DNA of 64,000 bases from NCBI GenBank assembly GCA_963580285.1, contig OY757010.1, positions 64,006,406 to 64,070,405 on the forward strand. Direction: 5' to 3'. A program made the position numbers and the translations under genes. Shown in pieces: positions 54,354 to 64,000 of the stretch (its first letter is position 1; each line of letters opens with the position of its first letter). Under the pieces are notes generated by a model. The model made no database searches. It was not told where the DNA came from and saw only the letters and a list, made by a program, of their open reading frames with translations. The stretch comes from Lucinisca nassula. Lineage: Eukaryota; Mollusca; Bivalvia; Lucinida; Lucinidae.

Positions 54354-57086
54354 TTTGCGACAGTTACTCTTTCTGGTTTGGTCAGAAAGCAAGAAGGTGA
54401 TTGTGATGCGGCTTTGACTGAACAGTCATGCAATGCCTCCAGTAAAATTGGAGTATGCCCCAGAGTGGTTAAGTTTAACCGAAAAGGCAAAACTGCCAGA
54501 GTGCCTGTTAGGCTGTATAACATGTCTGCCAAGGTCATAACAATAGCACCCAGATCTTTACTCTGCGATTTACAGGAGGTCAAGGTACTGCGTTCTATTA
54601 CTCCATTGGACCGAGAAAATTCGACAGCTATTTCCGGTCAGCACGTGGTTACCGACAATCCAGACGGCAATTGTCATTCTGACTCAGAGTTCCGCCTATC
54701 AGATATAACAAGCTTGATCTTTCAAAAGTGGCAAAGTGTTTTCTCTCGGGGCCTGCTTGACTTAGGTCATACAGATCTAGTCAAACATAAAATCAAGCTT
54801 ATTGATGACACGCCCTTCAAAGAAGCCTATCGAAGGATCTCCCCAGCGATGATCGAAGAAGTTCGAGAGCACATCGCTGAAATGTTGGCATCCAAAACCA
54901 TTCGTCCCTCCTCTAGTCCCTTTTCATCCAACGTCGTTATTGTGCGCAAGAAAGACGGATCTATCCGGCTATGTATAGACTTCCGCAAGTTAAATCAGCG
55001 CACAATAAAGGACGCCTATGGCATTCCTAGGATTGAGGACTCGCTACACTTGCTGGTAGGGTCTAAATTTTTCACAAAATTAGACCTAAAAGCTGGCTAC
55101 TGGCAAGTGGAGTTGGAAGAGGAGGATAAGATGAAAACAGCTTTCCAGGTTGGCAATTTAGGATTTTTTGAATGCAACCGGATGCCCTTCGGCTTGTGTA
55201 ATGCTCCGGCAACATTTCAGCGCCTCATGGAGAGGGCTATGGGAGATCTGAATTTGAGGGACTGCCTAATTTATCTTGATGACATAATCATCTTTTCGGA
55301 CACTTTTGAGTCTCATTTGGAGCGGCTTGAGGCTGTTTTTCAGAGGCTGCAAACATACAACCTTAAACTAAAGGCGTCCAAATGTGAATTCTTTAGAAAA
55401 GAAGTCACCTACCTTGGACATGTCGTCTCTGAAGAAGGCATCAAGACCGATCCAGAGAAGATTCGAGCACTTACAGAGTGGCCTGTGCCCAAGTGTGTAA
55501 AAGATGTCCGGAAATTCCTAGGCTTCACAGGATATTATAGGCGGTTCATCAAAGGTTTCTCTGCTATCGTCCGACCCTTAAATGACCTTCTGGTCGGCAA
55601 TTCTACAAAGAAGCCATCTAAGAAAAGGACTCCTTTCAGATGGGAGGCAGAACAGCAACATGCCTTTGATGAAATTATAGCTAAGCTTTCAAGCCCTCCA
55701 GTGTTGGCCTACGCTGACTACAGGAAGCCATTCATGCTACATACAGACGCATCGACAAGTGGCCTCGGTGCGGTTCTATACCAAAGGCAAGATGGCATTG
55801 ACAGAGTAATTGCATATGCCAGTCGGAGTTTGAAACCTGCAGAACGGAACTATCCGGCCCACAAGCTAGAATTTCTGGCATTAAAGTGGGCAGTCACGGA
55901 CAAGTTTCATGACTATCTGTATGGTGCAAACTTCGAAGTTGTTACGGACAATAACCCACTGACATATGTACTTACTTCTGCCAAACTTGATGCTACAGGG
56001 CATCGCTGGGTTGCCGCTCTTGCAAACTATAACTTCTCTTTATCTTATAGAAGTGGGAAGCTGAATTCGGATGCGGATGGCTTATCCCGTCAGTCCGAAA
56101 ATAGTGGGCAAGAGCGCATGATATACCCGGAGGTGTTAAAGGCAGTGCTGAATTCCTGCCAAGTGGTAGAGGATGATAAGCCACTTGGTGCTTGTCTGAG
56201 CGCACAGATTGTTGTACCTGATATATGTCCTCCACAGGATGTAATTAATGCCACTGCACTTAGTAGCACAGACTGGGCTAAAGGTCAGTCAGATGACCCC
56301 GTACTAGCGAGAGTGAAAGATTTAATAGGAAATCAGACAAAGCCTACAGCAAGAGAAGCTGCTGTCGAACATCCTGAGGTTAGGAAGTTCCTTAAAGACT
56401 GGGCAAAGCTGAATATAAAAGATGGCGTGTTATACAGGAACACTACCATACATGGCCAGACTTACAATCAGCTTGTTGCCCCAATGGCCGTGAAAGATAT
56501 AGTATTGAAAGCGCTGCACGACGATCAAGGTCATCAAGGCATCGATCGCACCAGCTGGCTTGTTAAAACAAGATTCTACTGGTTGCGGATGGATAGTGAC
56601 ATAGAGAGGAAAGTGCGTCAGTGTGACCGATGCATTAGACGGAAAACTCGTCCCGTTCCAGCGGCAGAACTCGTCAACATCACTTCAAACACACCTTTGG
56701 ACATTGTTTGTATTGACTACTTGTCGCTGGAAATGTCAAAAGGCGGTTTCGAGCATGTGTTGGTCATAACTGATCACTTTACTCGCTATGCACAAGCTTA
56801 CCCAACCAGGAATCAGACGGCTAAAACTACCGCCCGTATTTTGTTTGACAATTTTATTGTCCATTACGGGTTTCCTTGCAGACTGCACAGTGACAAGGCA
56901 CAAAACTTTGAATCCAAAGTTATCCAGCATCTGTGTAAGGCTGGTGGAGTCAAGAAGACTCGAACAACACCATACCACCCTATGGGAAATGGGCAGGTCG
57001 AGCGCTTCAACCAGACTTTGCTACAGATGCTGGGGACTTTGGAAATTCAAAGAAAAGTGACTGGAAGTCGTATGTGCCGTCGCTAG
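54354..57086 (+). pseudogene. Pol: RT, RNase H and integrase core (gypsy type)
   Basis: An open frame of about 910 codons with no ATG; its first codons come from the LTR fragment. Counting from 54324: linker VRLYNMSAKVITIAPRSLLC (about 82-101), RT with DFRKLN, MPFGLCNAPATFQ and YLDD (317-320), RNase H with LHTDAS (D near 475) and VVTDNNPL, integrase zinc finger with H near 732 and CDRC (767-770), and catalytic D798, D857, E893, a D-D-35-E spacing. All are intact. The DTGA-type protease is missing. A one-base loss near 57036-57041 sends the frame to a stop at 57084-57086. Function when intact: reverse transcription and chromosomal integration. Confidence 0.9.
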
Positions 57087-57850
57087 TGCATGCTTACAAC
57101 GCAACCAGACATGAAAGTACCGGCTACTCCCCGTTTTACTTAGTGTTTGGCCGTCACCCACGGTTAGCGATAGACGCCTTTCTTGGAATCGATCCCAATA
57201 AGGACCCGAGTACAAACCGCTTAGAGTACGCTAAAAAGCTAAAAGGGCGTCTAGATTTCGCTTACCGGACAGCAAAAGAGCAGTCTGAACGACAGGCTAA
57301 GAGGTACAAAACCTATTATGACAGAAAGGTCCAGGAGAACAAACTTGAAGTGGGTGACAGAGTCCTGGTTGAGAAACTTGGAATAAAAGGTAGACATAAA
57401 ATAGCGGACAGATGGGAAGAGGAACCATATCTTGTCGTCGCCCAGCCTATCAAAGATATCCCTGTCTTCGATGTCAGAAGAGAGGATGGCCAGGGTCGTC
57501 TCCGGAAGCTTCATAGGAACCAACTTCTTCCTTTTGTGAGTCTACCTCCTGTAACAAGCAGTGATTCGGTTCTGGGTAAAGCCGACGATTCACCGCTTGA
57601 GTCAGACGGTTCACAAGACGAAGTGGTTGAATTAGCAAACGCAGAAATTTCAGCGGCCGCTTCGGATCAGGAGCATGATTCATCATCCGAAATGGACGAA
57701 TACGAAGAGCCAGCTGAAACATTAACCCCGCGCTACAAGATTCCTATGAAGCGTAAACCTGGTGAAAAAGGTTTGCTCCCTCCCAGACGGAGACCAGCAC
57801 GCGATAGGAAGCCACCAGCATGGTTGTCATCTGGACAGTGGACAACCTAA
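57041..57850 (+). pseudogene. Pol: integrase C-terminal part, shifted frame
   Basis: Continues the integrase in another frame: DWKSYVPSLVHAYNATRHE, GYSPFYLVFGRHPRLAID (the conserved post-catalytic block), then a basic SH3-like region (VGDRVLVEKLGIKGRHKIAD, W, EEPYLVVAQP) and a charged acidic tail ending RKPPAWLSSGQWTT. About 258 codons from its first ATG at 57074. No chromodomain recognised. Separated from its other half by a one-base frameshift, which is not at a place where programmed shifting is known. Confidence 0.85.
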
Positions 57851-58589
57851 TCTTGCTTAAGTTCTTCCAGTAATGTCTCACTATCCAGCTGATCAAAAGT
57901 AAGTAGGAAAATACAGTAGACAAATACCCTGTTGTTGTTTTTACTTTTTTTATTGATACTTGCACATGTATTTTTTATTCGCTTTTACTAACTCAGGCGG
58001 ATACGTGGCTCCAAAGCGGGATAAGTACACGCATGTGCATCAACGTATCCAATTAGGTAAGTTCACCAGTGTTCACAAGGGCTATTAGTATTATTTGCAT
58101 ATGTCATTTGTTTTTGCTTTTATTTTGCTTTGACACATTGCCATTTTACAGACATTGCCATGAATCGAGCATTTAATGCTTGTCGTGGCCTATCACACTC
58201 ATTGACCTGTAGTTGTTTAGTGTGCTTTTCAGGAAGAAAAATATTCCAGGCCGGCGCATTGTTCAGTCAGCTGTCTCTGTAGTATTAGAGTAGTTGTAGA
58301 AAACCCGGGCGTAGATTAAGGTAGTTAAATAGTTTCTTTTGGTAAAACTGACTGAATTGAGAGCATGGCTGAAATTAACATTTTCTAACTCACAGGTTGC
58401 ACAAGGTATTCCATTTTATGTATCTCATAGATTGTGCTGTAACAATGCCTTTACAAGATTCCTGCTATTGCTTTTGATGCTTAAACATCAAATGTTTCAT
58501 TTATTTCAGTTACTTCCATTTTAGCTAAATGCCGTTTAAATGTTTATTTTACATATCTTCTTTCAGATAACGTCGAGGACGACGTTTCC
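57851..58589 (+). other. Retrotransposon 3' non-coding region
   Basis: About 740 bp between pol and the polypurine tract. Words CGGATACGTGG and GCATCAACGTATCC near 57999-58050 are loosely palindromic. No envelope-like frame or membrane segment. Confidence 0.6.
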
Positions 58590-58601
58590 AAAGTGGGGAA
58601 A
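58590..58601 (+). promoter_or_regulatory. Polypurine tract
   Basis: AAAGTGGGGAAA abuts the 3' LTR; expected site for plus-strand DNA priming. Confidence 0.85.
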
Positions 58602-60212
58602 TGTGTCACAGGGTTAATTTTAGGATTTAATTCCAGGAACGTTCCAAGAATATTGGCAGAATATCTAAACATCATAATTGTGGTCGTTTATTGTCGTCAA
58701 AGTCAATAGTCAGCAAATCCCAATTCCCACTGTACACTTTTTCCTATAGTGTTCTCTTACTAACCTGTTTAGTGTTAAAACTACTCACTATAATCCGTGC
58801 ACTGTTCACCTGTTCAAAAGCCCACCTCAGTTGAAGGCTAGATTTTGTAGTGTAAGCAGTGTTACATGTTTAGCATGTTCCACATGTATGATATTTATGT
58901 GGATATCATATTATATTTGCAGGTTAGTTTAACATTATTTAATGATTTTAATAATGTAAGCAAGGATGACACATTACAGAGCAAACGTTTTTATCATTCA
59001 TAAATTAATGCAATCATGCATGTTCAGATGCGTATACGCACCCATACATGTACGTACAGAGGTGCACATCCACCCATCCATCCATCCATCAGCAGAAGCG
59101 TGTACGCACCCATACATGTACGTACATAGGTGCACATCAATCCATCCATCCATCCATACACTCATCCATCCATCTTTCCATACATTCCGTTACATGCATG
59201 CATGCATGCACGTGCATATGTATGCATATCCATCTATCCATACATCCATCCATCCATCTTTCCATACATTCCGTTGCATACATTCATGCATGCACGCGCA
59301 TATGTATGCATACCCATCCATCCATCCATCCACCCATCCATCCATCCATCGAACCATCCATCCACATTCCGTCATATGCATTCATGCATGTACGTATATA
59401 TGTATGTATCTTTTTTATCCCTTCCGCCACTTACAACCATACATGAACAAGTATTTATATGTATTCATCCTGTATATATTCATCCATTGTTGGTTGTTTC
59501 CTAAGTCGTTATTACATTCAGTTAGGTCAGCCTCGGTAGGTCAGTCGGATGCGCGTCCGACTGGTGATCAGGAGGACGCGGGTTCGATATCTATCGGGGC
59601 GGCAACATTCTTTCATGGAGAATCACGAAATCTTTTCTACGGTCGTTCTCTCCCTTCCGCCGATTCAAGAAGGGCAGTTGTCTGTTTCTGACAAAAGAAT
59701 GTGCACTGTACTTGTTGACCGCTTACGTATAAGCCTGCCCGGGAAAGGGAGATAGGTAAACTGACCGGTTCAAAAATTACCTTAATAGTGTTGACTGTGC
59801 CGTTAAGCTCCAACACAGGCATATATATTAAGCACTGACAAATTCATTCATTCATTCATTCAAACATTCATTCATTAAGCTTACACCTGAGATATGTTAT
59901 TATGTTGAAATAATAAGAATGTCCATGTATTTAAGAATTAGATATATGTGTTTTAAGACCTCAGTTGAAGGCTAGATTTTGTAGTGTAAGCAGTGTTACA
60001 TGTTTAGCATGTTCCACATGTATGATATTTATGTGGATATCATATTATATTTGCAGTTGCTGATCCTGTTGCCATTCTTCAATCATCATTGTAAATAAAT
60101 CAGCATACATCAGAACCAGTAGTTGTGTTTCCCTGGGCTTCAATCCGAAGTATATGAACCCACAGCGATTGCTCACGAATCTTGGTACCATATAGCAATC
60201 ACCCCTATGACA
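58602..60212 (+). repeat. 3' LTR
   Basis: Same 1,611-bp sequence as 45121-46731. Differences noticed: CATCAATCC for CATCCATCC near 59139, ACCATACATG for ACCATGCATG near 59440, TTAGGTCAGC for TTAGGCCAGC near 59527. Includes SINE (59526-59877), microsatellite (59069-59373) and both 99-bp blocks. Confidence 0.93.
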
Positions 60213-60560
60213 TTTGGGCTGCACGGGACAAACGGCTTTGGAATTACCTGCCCTTGAGCATAATCAGAGCAAAACTGTTTTAGCTATCAGAGCAAAACTG
60301 TTTTAGCTTTTTCGGTAGAGGGTCACCTAAACAACATTCCTATGAAGTTTGAATGACATTGGCCCAAAGGTACAGGAGAAGTTGTCGTTTATAGATGTTT
60401 TATTCTATTTTTAGCTCTGGCAGCCATCTTGTCCATCAGAGCGGAATGATTTTAGCTATTTTGATAGGGAGTGACATACGTAACAGTCCTGTAAAGTTTG
60501 AATCAAATTGACCCAATGGTTGAGGAGGAGTTCGCATTTGAAGCAAATTTACTGTTTATT
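60213..60560 (-). repeat. T5 fragment then T4 remnant
   Basis: 60213-60262 (TTTGGGCTGCACGGGACAAA) belongs to the T5 array; from ATCAGAGCAAAACTG it is T4 again, with that 21-bp block duplicated (60263 and 60284). Confidence 0.7.
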
Positions 60561-61640
60561 GCTACAAGGTGAGCTTTTGTGATCACATTCTGTCCGTCGT
60601 GCTTGCGTGCGTGCGTCCGTAAACAATTTCAAATAAGTATATCTCTAATACCCCATGGCCAATCTTAATCAAATTTCATAAGAAGCATCATCAGGTAGGG
60701 GGAAAGGCTTTATTAGGTTTTTGGGCTGATCAGATTGGAATTCTGGTTGCCATGGAAACAAAAATGTTCCATAGATTTATAATGGGGAAAACGACGTCTC
60801 CACTTTTTCTCGGCCATTTCTGATCCGATATTCATCAAACTTGCAAACAACCAGGAAGGGCTTACAGTCTACGTCGAGTTCGAATTTGGGCTGCACGGGA
60901 CAAACAGCTTTGGAGTTACCTGCCCTTGAGCATAAATGTAAGTGAAAAATGATGTCTCCAGCTTTTCTCAGCCGTTTATGATCTGATCTTTTTGTAACTT
61001 TTCATAAACGAGGACAAGCATAAAATCTCGGACGAGTTCGAATTTGGTTTGAATCTGAATAGCGGTTTTCCAGTTACATCCCCTTGAGCGTGAAAAATTT
61101 TCCCATAGACTCATAATTGGGAAAAGGACGTCTCCACTTTTTCTCAGCCATTTCTGATCCGATCTTCGTCAAACTTGCAGATAACCAGGAGGGGCTTACA
61201 GTCTACGTCGAGTTTGCATTTGGGCTGCACGGGACAAACGGCTTTGGAGTTACCTGCCCTTGAGAATATATATATGTGAAAATGGTGTCTCCAGCTTTTC
61301 TCAGCCGTTTATGATCTGATTTTTTTGTTGCTTTTCATAAACGAGAACGAGCATTAAATCTAGGACGAGTTCAAATTTGGTTTGAATCTGACCAGCAGTT
61401 TTCCAGTTACATCCCCTTGAGCGTGAAAAATTTTCCCATAGACTTATAATTGGGAAAACGACGTCTTCACTTTTTCTCAGCCATTTCTGATCCGGTCTTT
61501 ATCAAACTTGCAGATAACCAGGAGGGGCTTACAGTCTACGTCGAGTTCGTATTTGGGCTGAACGGGACAAACAACTTTGGAGTTACCTGCACTTGAGCTG
61601 GATATAAGTAAAAAATGGTGTCTCCAGCTTTTCTCAGCCA
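60561..61640 (-). mobile_element. Tandem-repeat element T5
   Basis: Head ACAAGGTGAGCTTTTGTGAT with GCGTGCGTGCGTCC, then units of about 310 bp at about 60775, 61105 and 61435 sharing ACGTCTCCACTTTTTCTC, TTACAGTCTACGTCGAGTT, TTTGGGCTGCACGGGACAAA and GTTTTCCAGTTACATCCCC. No coding. Confidence 0.8.
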
Positions 61641-62034
61641 ATTGCAAATTAGAAGCCCGCCAGTACGATTTCCGTCACAACGGTTAGATGATGTCAAGAG
61701 TAAACTTCAAAGAAACAAAACACATCACATCTGTCAATATGTTCCAAAAATAGCGTCATCGCTACCTCTTATCTACATGAAAGAACCGCCGACTAGCCAA
61801 CCATTTCGCCACAGTTTGACTGACACGACAAAGAACCGCCTACAAAAAACTAAGCACGTGACTGGATAAGAAAATGTGAAATCGCATTTGATTTTCTACA
61901 GTAAAAGAAAGTCAAACTAAAAGATAGATCCAACTTGGGACATGTGTAACATGAACCACACCAATTGATGATAATTTCATCCTAGTGATATTGCGACCAG
62001 CAAAGTCTCCGATAAGCCTGCCAACCTACAAATA
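61641..62034. other. Unassigned stretch
   Basis: No gene that I can support; an 84-codon frame here begins in T5 and resembles nothing known to me. Confidence 0.35.
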
Positions 62035-62125
62035 AAAATCAAAAATGAGTTCCTTTAAGAGCAATGAAAACATTCATAAGAAAGAAGATGGGTCATACTA
62101 CAAAGTCTCATCAAAGATTCACTTT
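62035..62125 (-). repeat. Decayed hammerhead-element fragment
   Basis: AAAATGAGTTCCTTTAAGAG through AAGAAGATGGGTCATACTAC is the same as 39580-39635, but the following ribozyme core is shortened (CAAAGTCTCATCAAAG): helix II, GAAA and one core position are lost. Confidence 0.7.
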
Positions 62126-62261
62126 GTCTGTTATGTCTGCTAAGGGTGAATGTCGTCCAGAATAATTTTCCTCTGAAGCGCCTATCAAATTTTTTAAGAT
62201 GATCGATTGCTTTCATGATCGATTGTCTATATATTGTACCTAAATTAATATGTTTTCGTTT
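62126..62261. other. Short spacer with GATCGATTG direct repeat
   Basis: GATGATCGATTGCTTTCATG / CATGATCGATTGTC. Nothing else recognised. Confidence 0.4.
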
Positions 62262-64000
62262 TTAGCTCACCGTCACGTAGTGACGAGGTGAGCTTTTGGG
62301 ATCACGTTTTGTCCGTCGTGCGTGCGTCCGTGCGTGCGTAAACAATTTCTTTAAACAACATCTCCTCCTAAACCACTGATCGGATTTTGACCAAACTTCA
62401 CAGGAATCATCCTTAGGTGGTCCCCTTTCAAAGTTGTTCAAATGGTTCCGGTCCGTTGCACATCTAGGTCACAGGAGCCAAAATTAGATTTTTTTCACCA
62501 AAAACTGAAAAAAATCTTCTTCTCTGAAACCACAAGGCCCAGGTCTTTGATATTTGGTATGAAGCATAATCTAGTGGACCCCTACCAAGATTGTTCAAAT
62601 TATAGTGCTGGGACCAAAAATGCCCCCGCCCCAGGGCCCTTTGGTTTTACATAGGCTTATATAGGGAAAATCTTTAAAAATCTTCTTCTCTGAAACCACA
62701 AGGCCCAGGACTTTGATATTTGGTATGAAGCTTCATCTAATGGACCCCTACCAAGATTGTTCAAATTATAGTGCTGGGGCAAAATATGCCCCCGCCACGG
62801 GGCCCTTTGGTTTTGCATAGGCTTATATAGGGAAAATCTTTAAAAATCTTCTTCTCTGAAACCACAAGGCCCAGGTCTTTGATATTTGGTATGAAGCTTC
62901 AGCTAGTGGGCCCCTTCCAAGATTGTTCAAATTATAGTGCTGAAGCTAAAAATGCCCCCGCCCCGGGGCCCTTTGGTTTAACATGGGCTTCTATAGGAAA
63001 ATCTTCAAAAATCTTCTTCTCTGAAACTACAAGGCCCAGGTCTTTGAATTTTGGTATGAATTTTCATCTAGTGAACCCCTACCAAGATTGTTCAAATTAT
63101 AGTGCTGGGGCCAAAAATGCTCCCACCCCTGGGCCCTTTGGTTTTACATAGGCTTATATAGGGAAAATCTGTAAAAATTTTCTTCTCTGAAACCGCAAGG
63201 CCCAGGTCTTTGATATTTGATATGAAGCGTCATCTAGTGGACCCCTACCAAGATTGTTCAAATTACAGTGTTGGGGCCAAAAAAAGCCCCTGCCCCGGGG
63301 CCCTTTGGTTTTACATGGGCTTATATAGGGAAAATCTTTTAAAATCTTCTCTGAAACTGCAAGACTCAGGTCTTTGCTATTTGGTATGAAGCTTCTCCTG
63401 GCGACCCCTACCAAGATTGTTCAAATTATAGTGTCGTGGCCAAAAATGCCCCTGCCCCGGGCCCTTTGGTTTTACATAGACTTATATAGGAAAAATCTTG
63501 CAAAATCTTCTTCTCTGAAACCACAAGGCCTAGGTCTTTGATATTCGGTATGAAGCTTCACCTAGTGGACCTCTACCAAGATTGTTCAAATTATGGCCCT
63601 GAGGCCAAAAATTCCCCTGCCTTGGGGCCCCTTTGGTTTAACATAGACTTATATAGGGAAAATCTTTAAAACTTTTCTACTTTGAAACCACAAGGCCTAC
63701 GTCTTTGATATTTGGTGTGAAATTTCATCTAGTGGACCTCTATCAAGATTGTTCAAATTATAGCCCTGGGGCCAAAATTGCCCCCGCCCCGAGACCCTTT
63801 GTTTTTACATAGACTTATGTAGGTAAATCTTTAAAAATCTACTTCTCTGAAACTGCAAGGCCGATGTCTTTGTTCTTTGGTATGGAACATCATCTAGTGG
63901 ACAATTATAGCCTTTGTTGATATTTGGTATGAAGTTTCACCTATTAAGACCTCCCTTAACATTTATGCACATTATAACCTTGGGGTCAATAAAGGCCCTC
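62262..64000 (-). mobile_element. Tandem-repeat element T1, minus orientation
   Basis: Tail first (TTTAGCTCACCGTCACGTAG, GTGCGTGCGTCCGTGCGTGC, AACCACTGATCGGATTTTGA, GGTTCCGGTCCG), then about nine units of about 165 bp with TTCTTCTCTGAAACCACAAG, AAGATTGTTCAAATTATAG, GGGGCCCTTTGG. It is the reverse complement of 32117-33668 and runs out of the window before reaching its head. Confidence 0.8.

Larger units (their letters stand above)
45121..60212 (+). mobile_element. Giant Ty3/gypsy-type LTR retrotransposon, 15.1 kb
   Basis: Paired 1,611-bp LTRs, a primer-binding-site-like TGGCGCCC after the left one and a polypurine tract before the right one. Order inside: 5.6-kb leader with two tandem arrays, coiled-coil and capsid-like Gag frames, then RT, RNase H and integrase, the Ty3/gypsy order. 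The LTRs differ at only three positions that I noticed, so insertion is recent. Broken in two coding places: loss of zinc-knuckle and protease region, and a frameshift in integrase. ATTT at 45118-45121 and 60212-60215 is a probable 4-bp target duplication if ends are placed one base inside TG/CA. No envelope-like frame. Confidence 0.92.

Noticed and set aside
57851..58589. Envelope gene of a retrovirus-like element
   Set aside because: No frame over about 60 codons and no signal or membrane segment.
61615..61869. 84-codon plus-strand frame
   Set aside because: Begins inside the T5 array, has no splice signals and matches nothing I know.
1..64000. CRISPR array, operon or prophage
   Set aside because: Regular repeats here have no spacer variation and are long satellites; intron-bearing exons and retroelements show animal nuclear DNA.

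Overview
The window reads as animal nuclear DNA, most likely from a bivalve mollusc. It has long introns, many short non-autonomous elements, tandem-repeat elements with heads and tails of the kind seen in clams and mussels, tRNA-derived SINEs, and a Ty3/gypsy-type element. There are no operons, bacterial genes or CRISPR arrays. The bivalve assignment is an inference from repeat style, not from a marker gene.

Host gene: one plus-strand gene is supported. Four exons (11930-12834, 17098-17440, 28579-29133, 36102-36385) have consensus splice sites and matching phases (0, 1, 1). Together they encode about 690 residues of repeated fibronectin-III-like extracellular modules, ending at a stop codon and followed by AATAAA signals. 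The 5' end, with any signal peptide, lies upstream of the window. Introns are almost wholly repeats.

Repeats, 1-41809: short tandem arrays (1-690, 4663-6520, 14880-15768, 18058-20405, 24060-25520, 31370-34640, 40363-41809), a dispersed family (family A) with at least nine copies, a hairpin family (family B) with at least eight copies, TIR elements (piggyBac-like TTAA and mariner-like TA types), SINEs, and decayed reverse-transcriptase fragments. Two minus-strand hammerhead ribozyme motifs (3235-3280, 39624-39669) share exact geometry and show compensatory base changes.

41813-45067 is a foldback DNA transposon. Its two arms of about 1.44 kb are inverted copies of the 3' half of a DDE transposase gene, around a 371-bp loop.

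45121-60212 is a very young 15.1-kb LTR retrotransposon with nearly identical 1.61-kb LTRs. Each LTR carries a SINE and a CATC microsatellite. A 5.6-kb leader holds two tandem arrays. Gag is split between frames; zinc knuckle and protease appear to be replaced by a 253-bp LTR fragment; RT, RNase H and integrase catalytic residues are intact, but one frameshift breaks the integrase C-terminus. After it, tandem arrays run to the window end.
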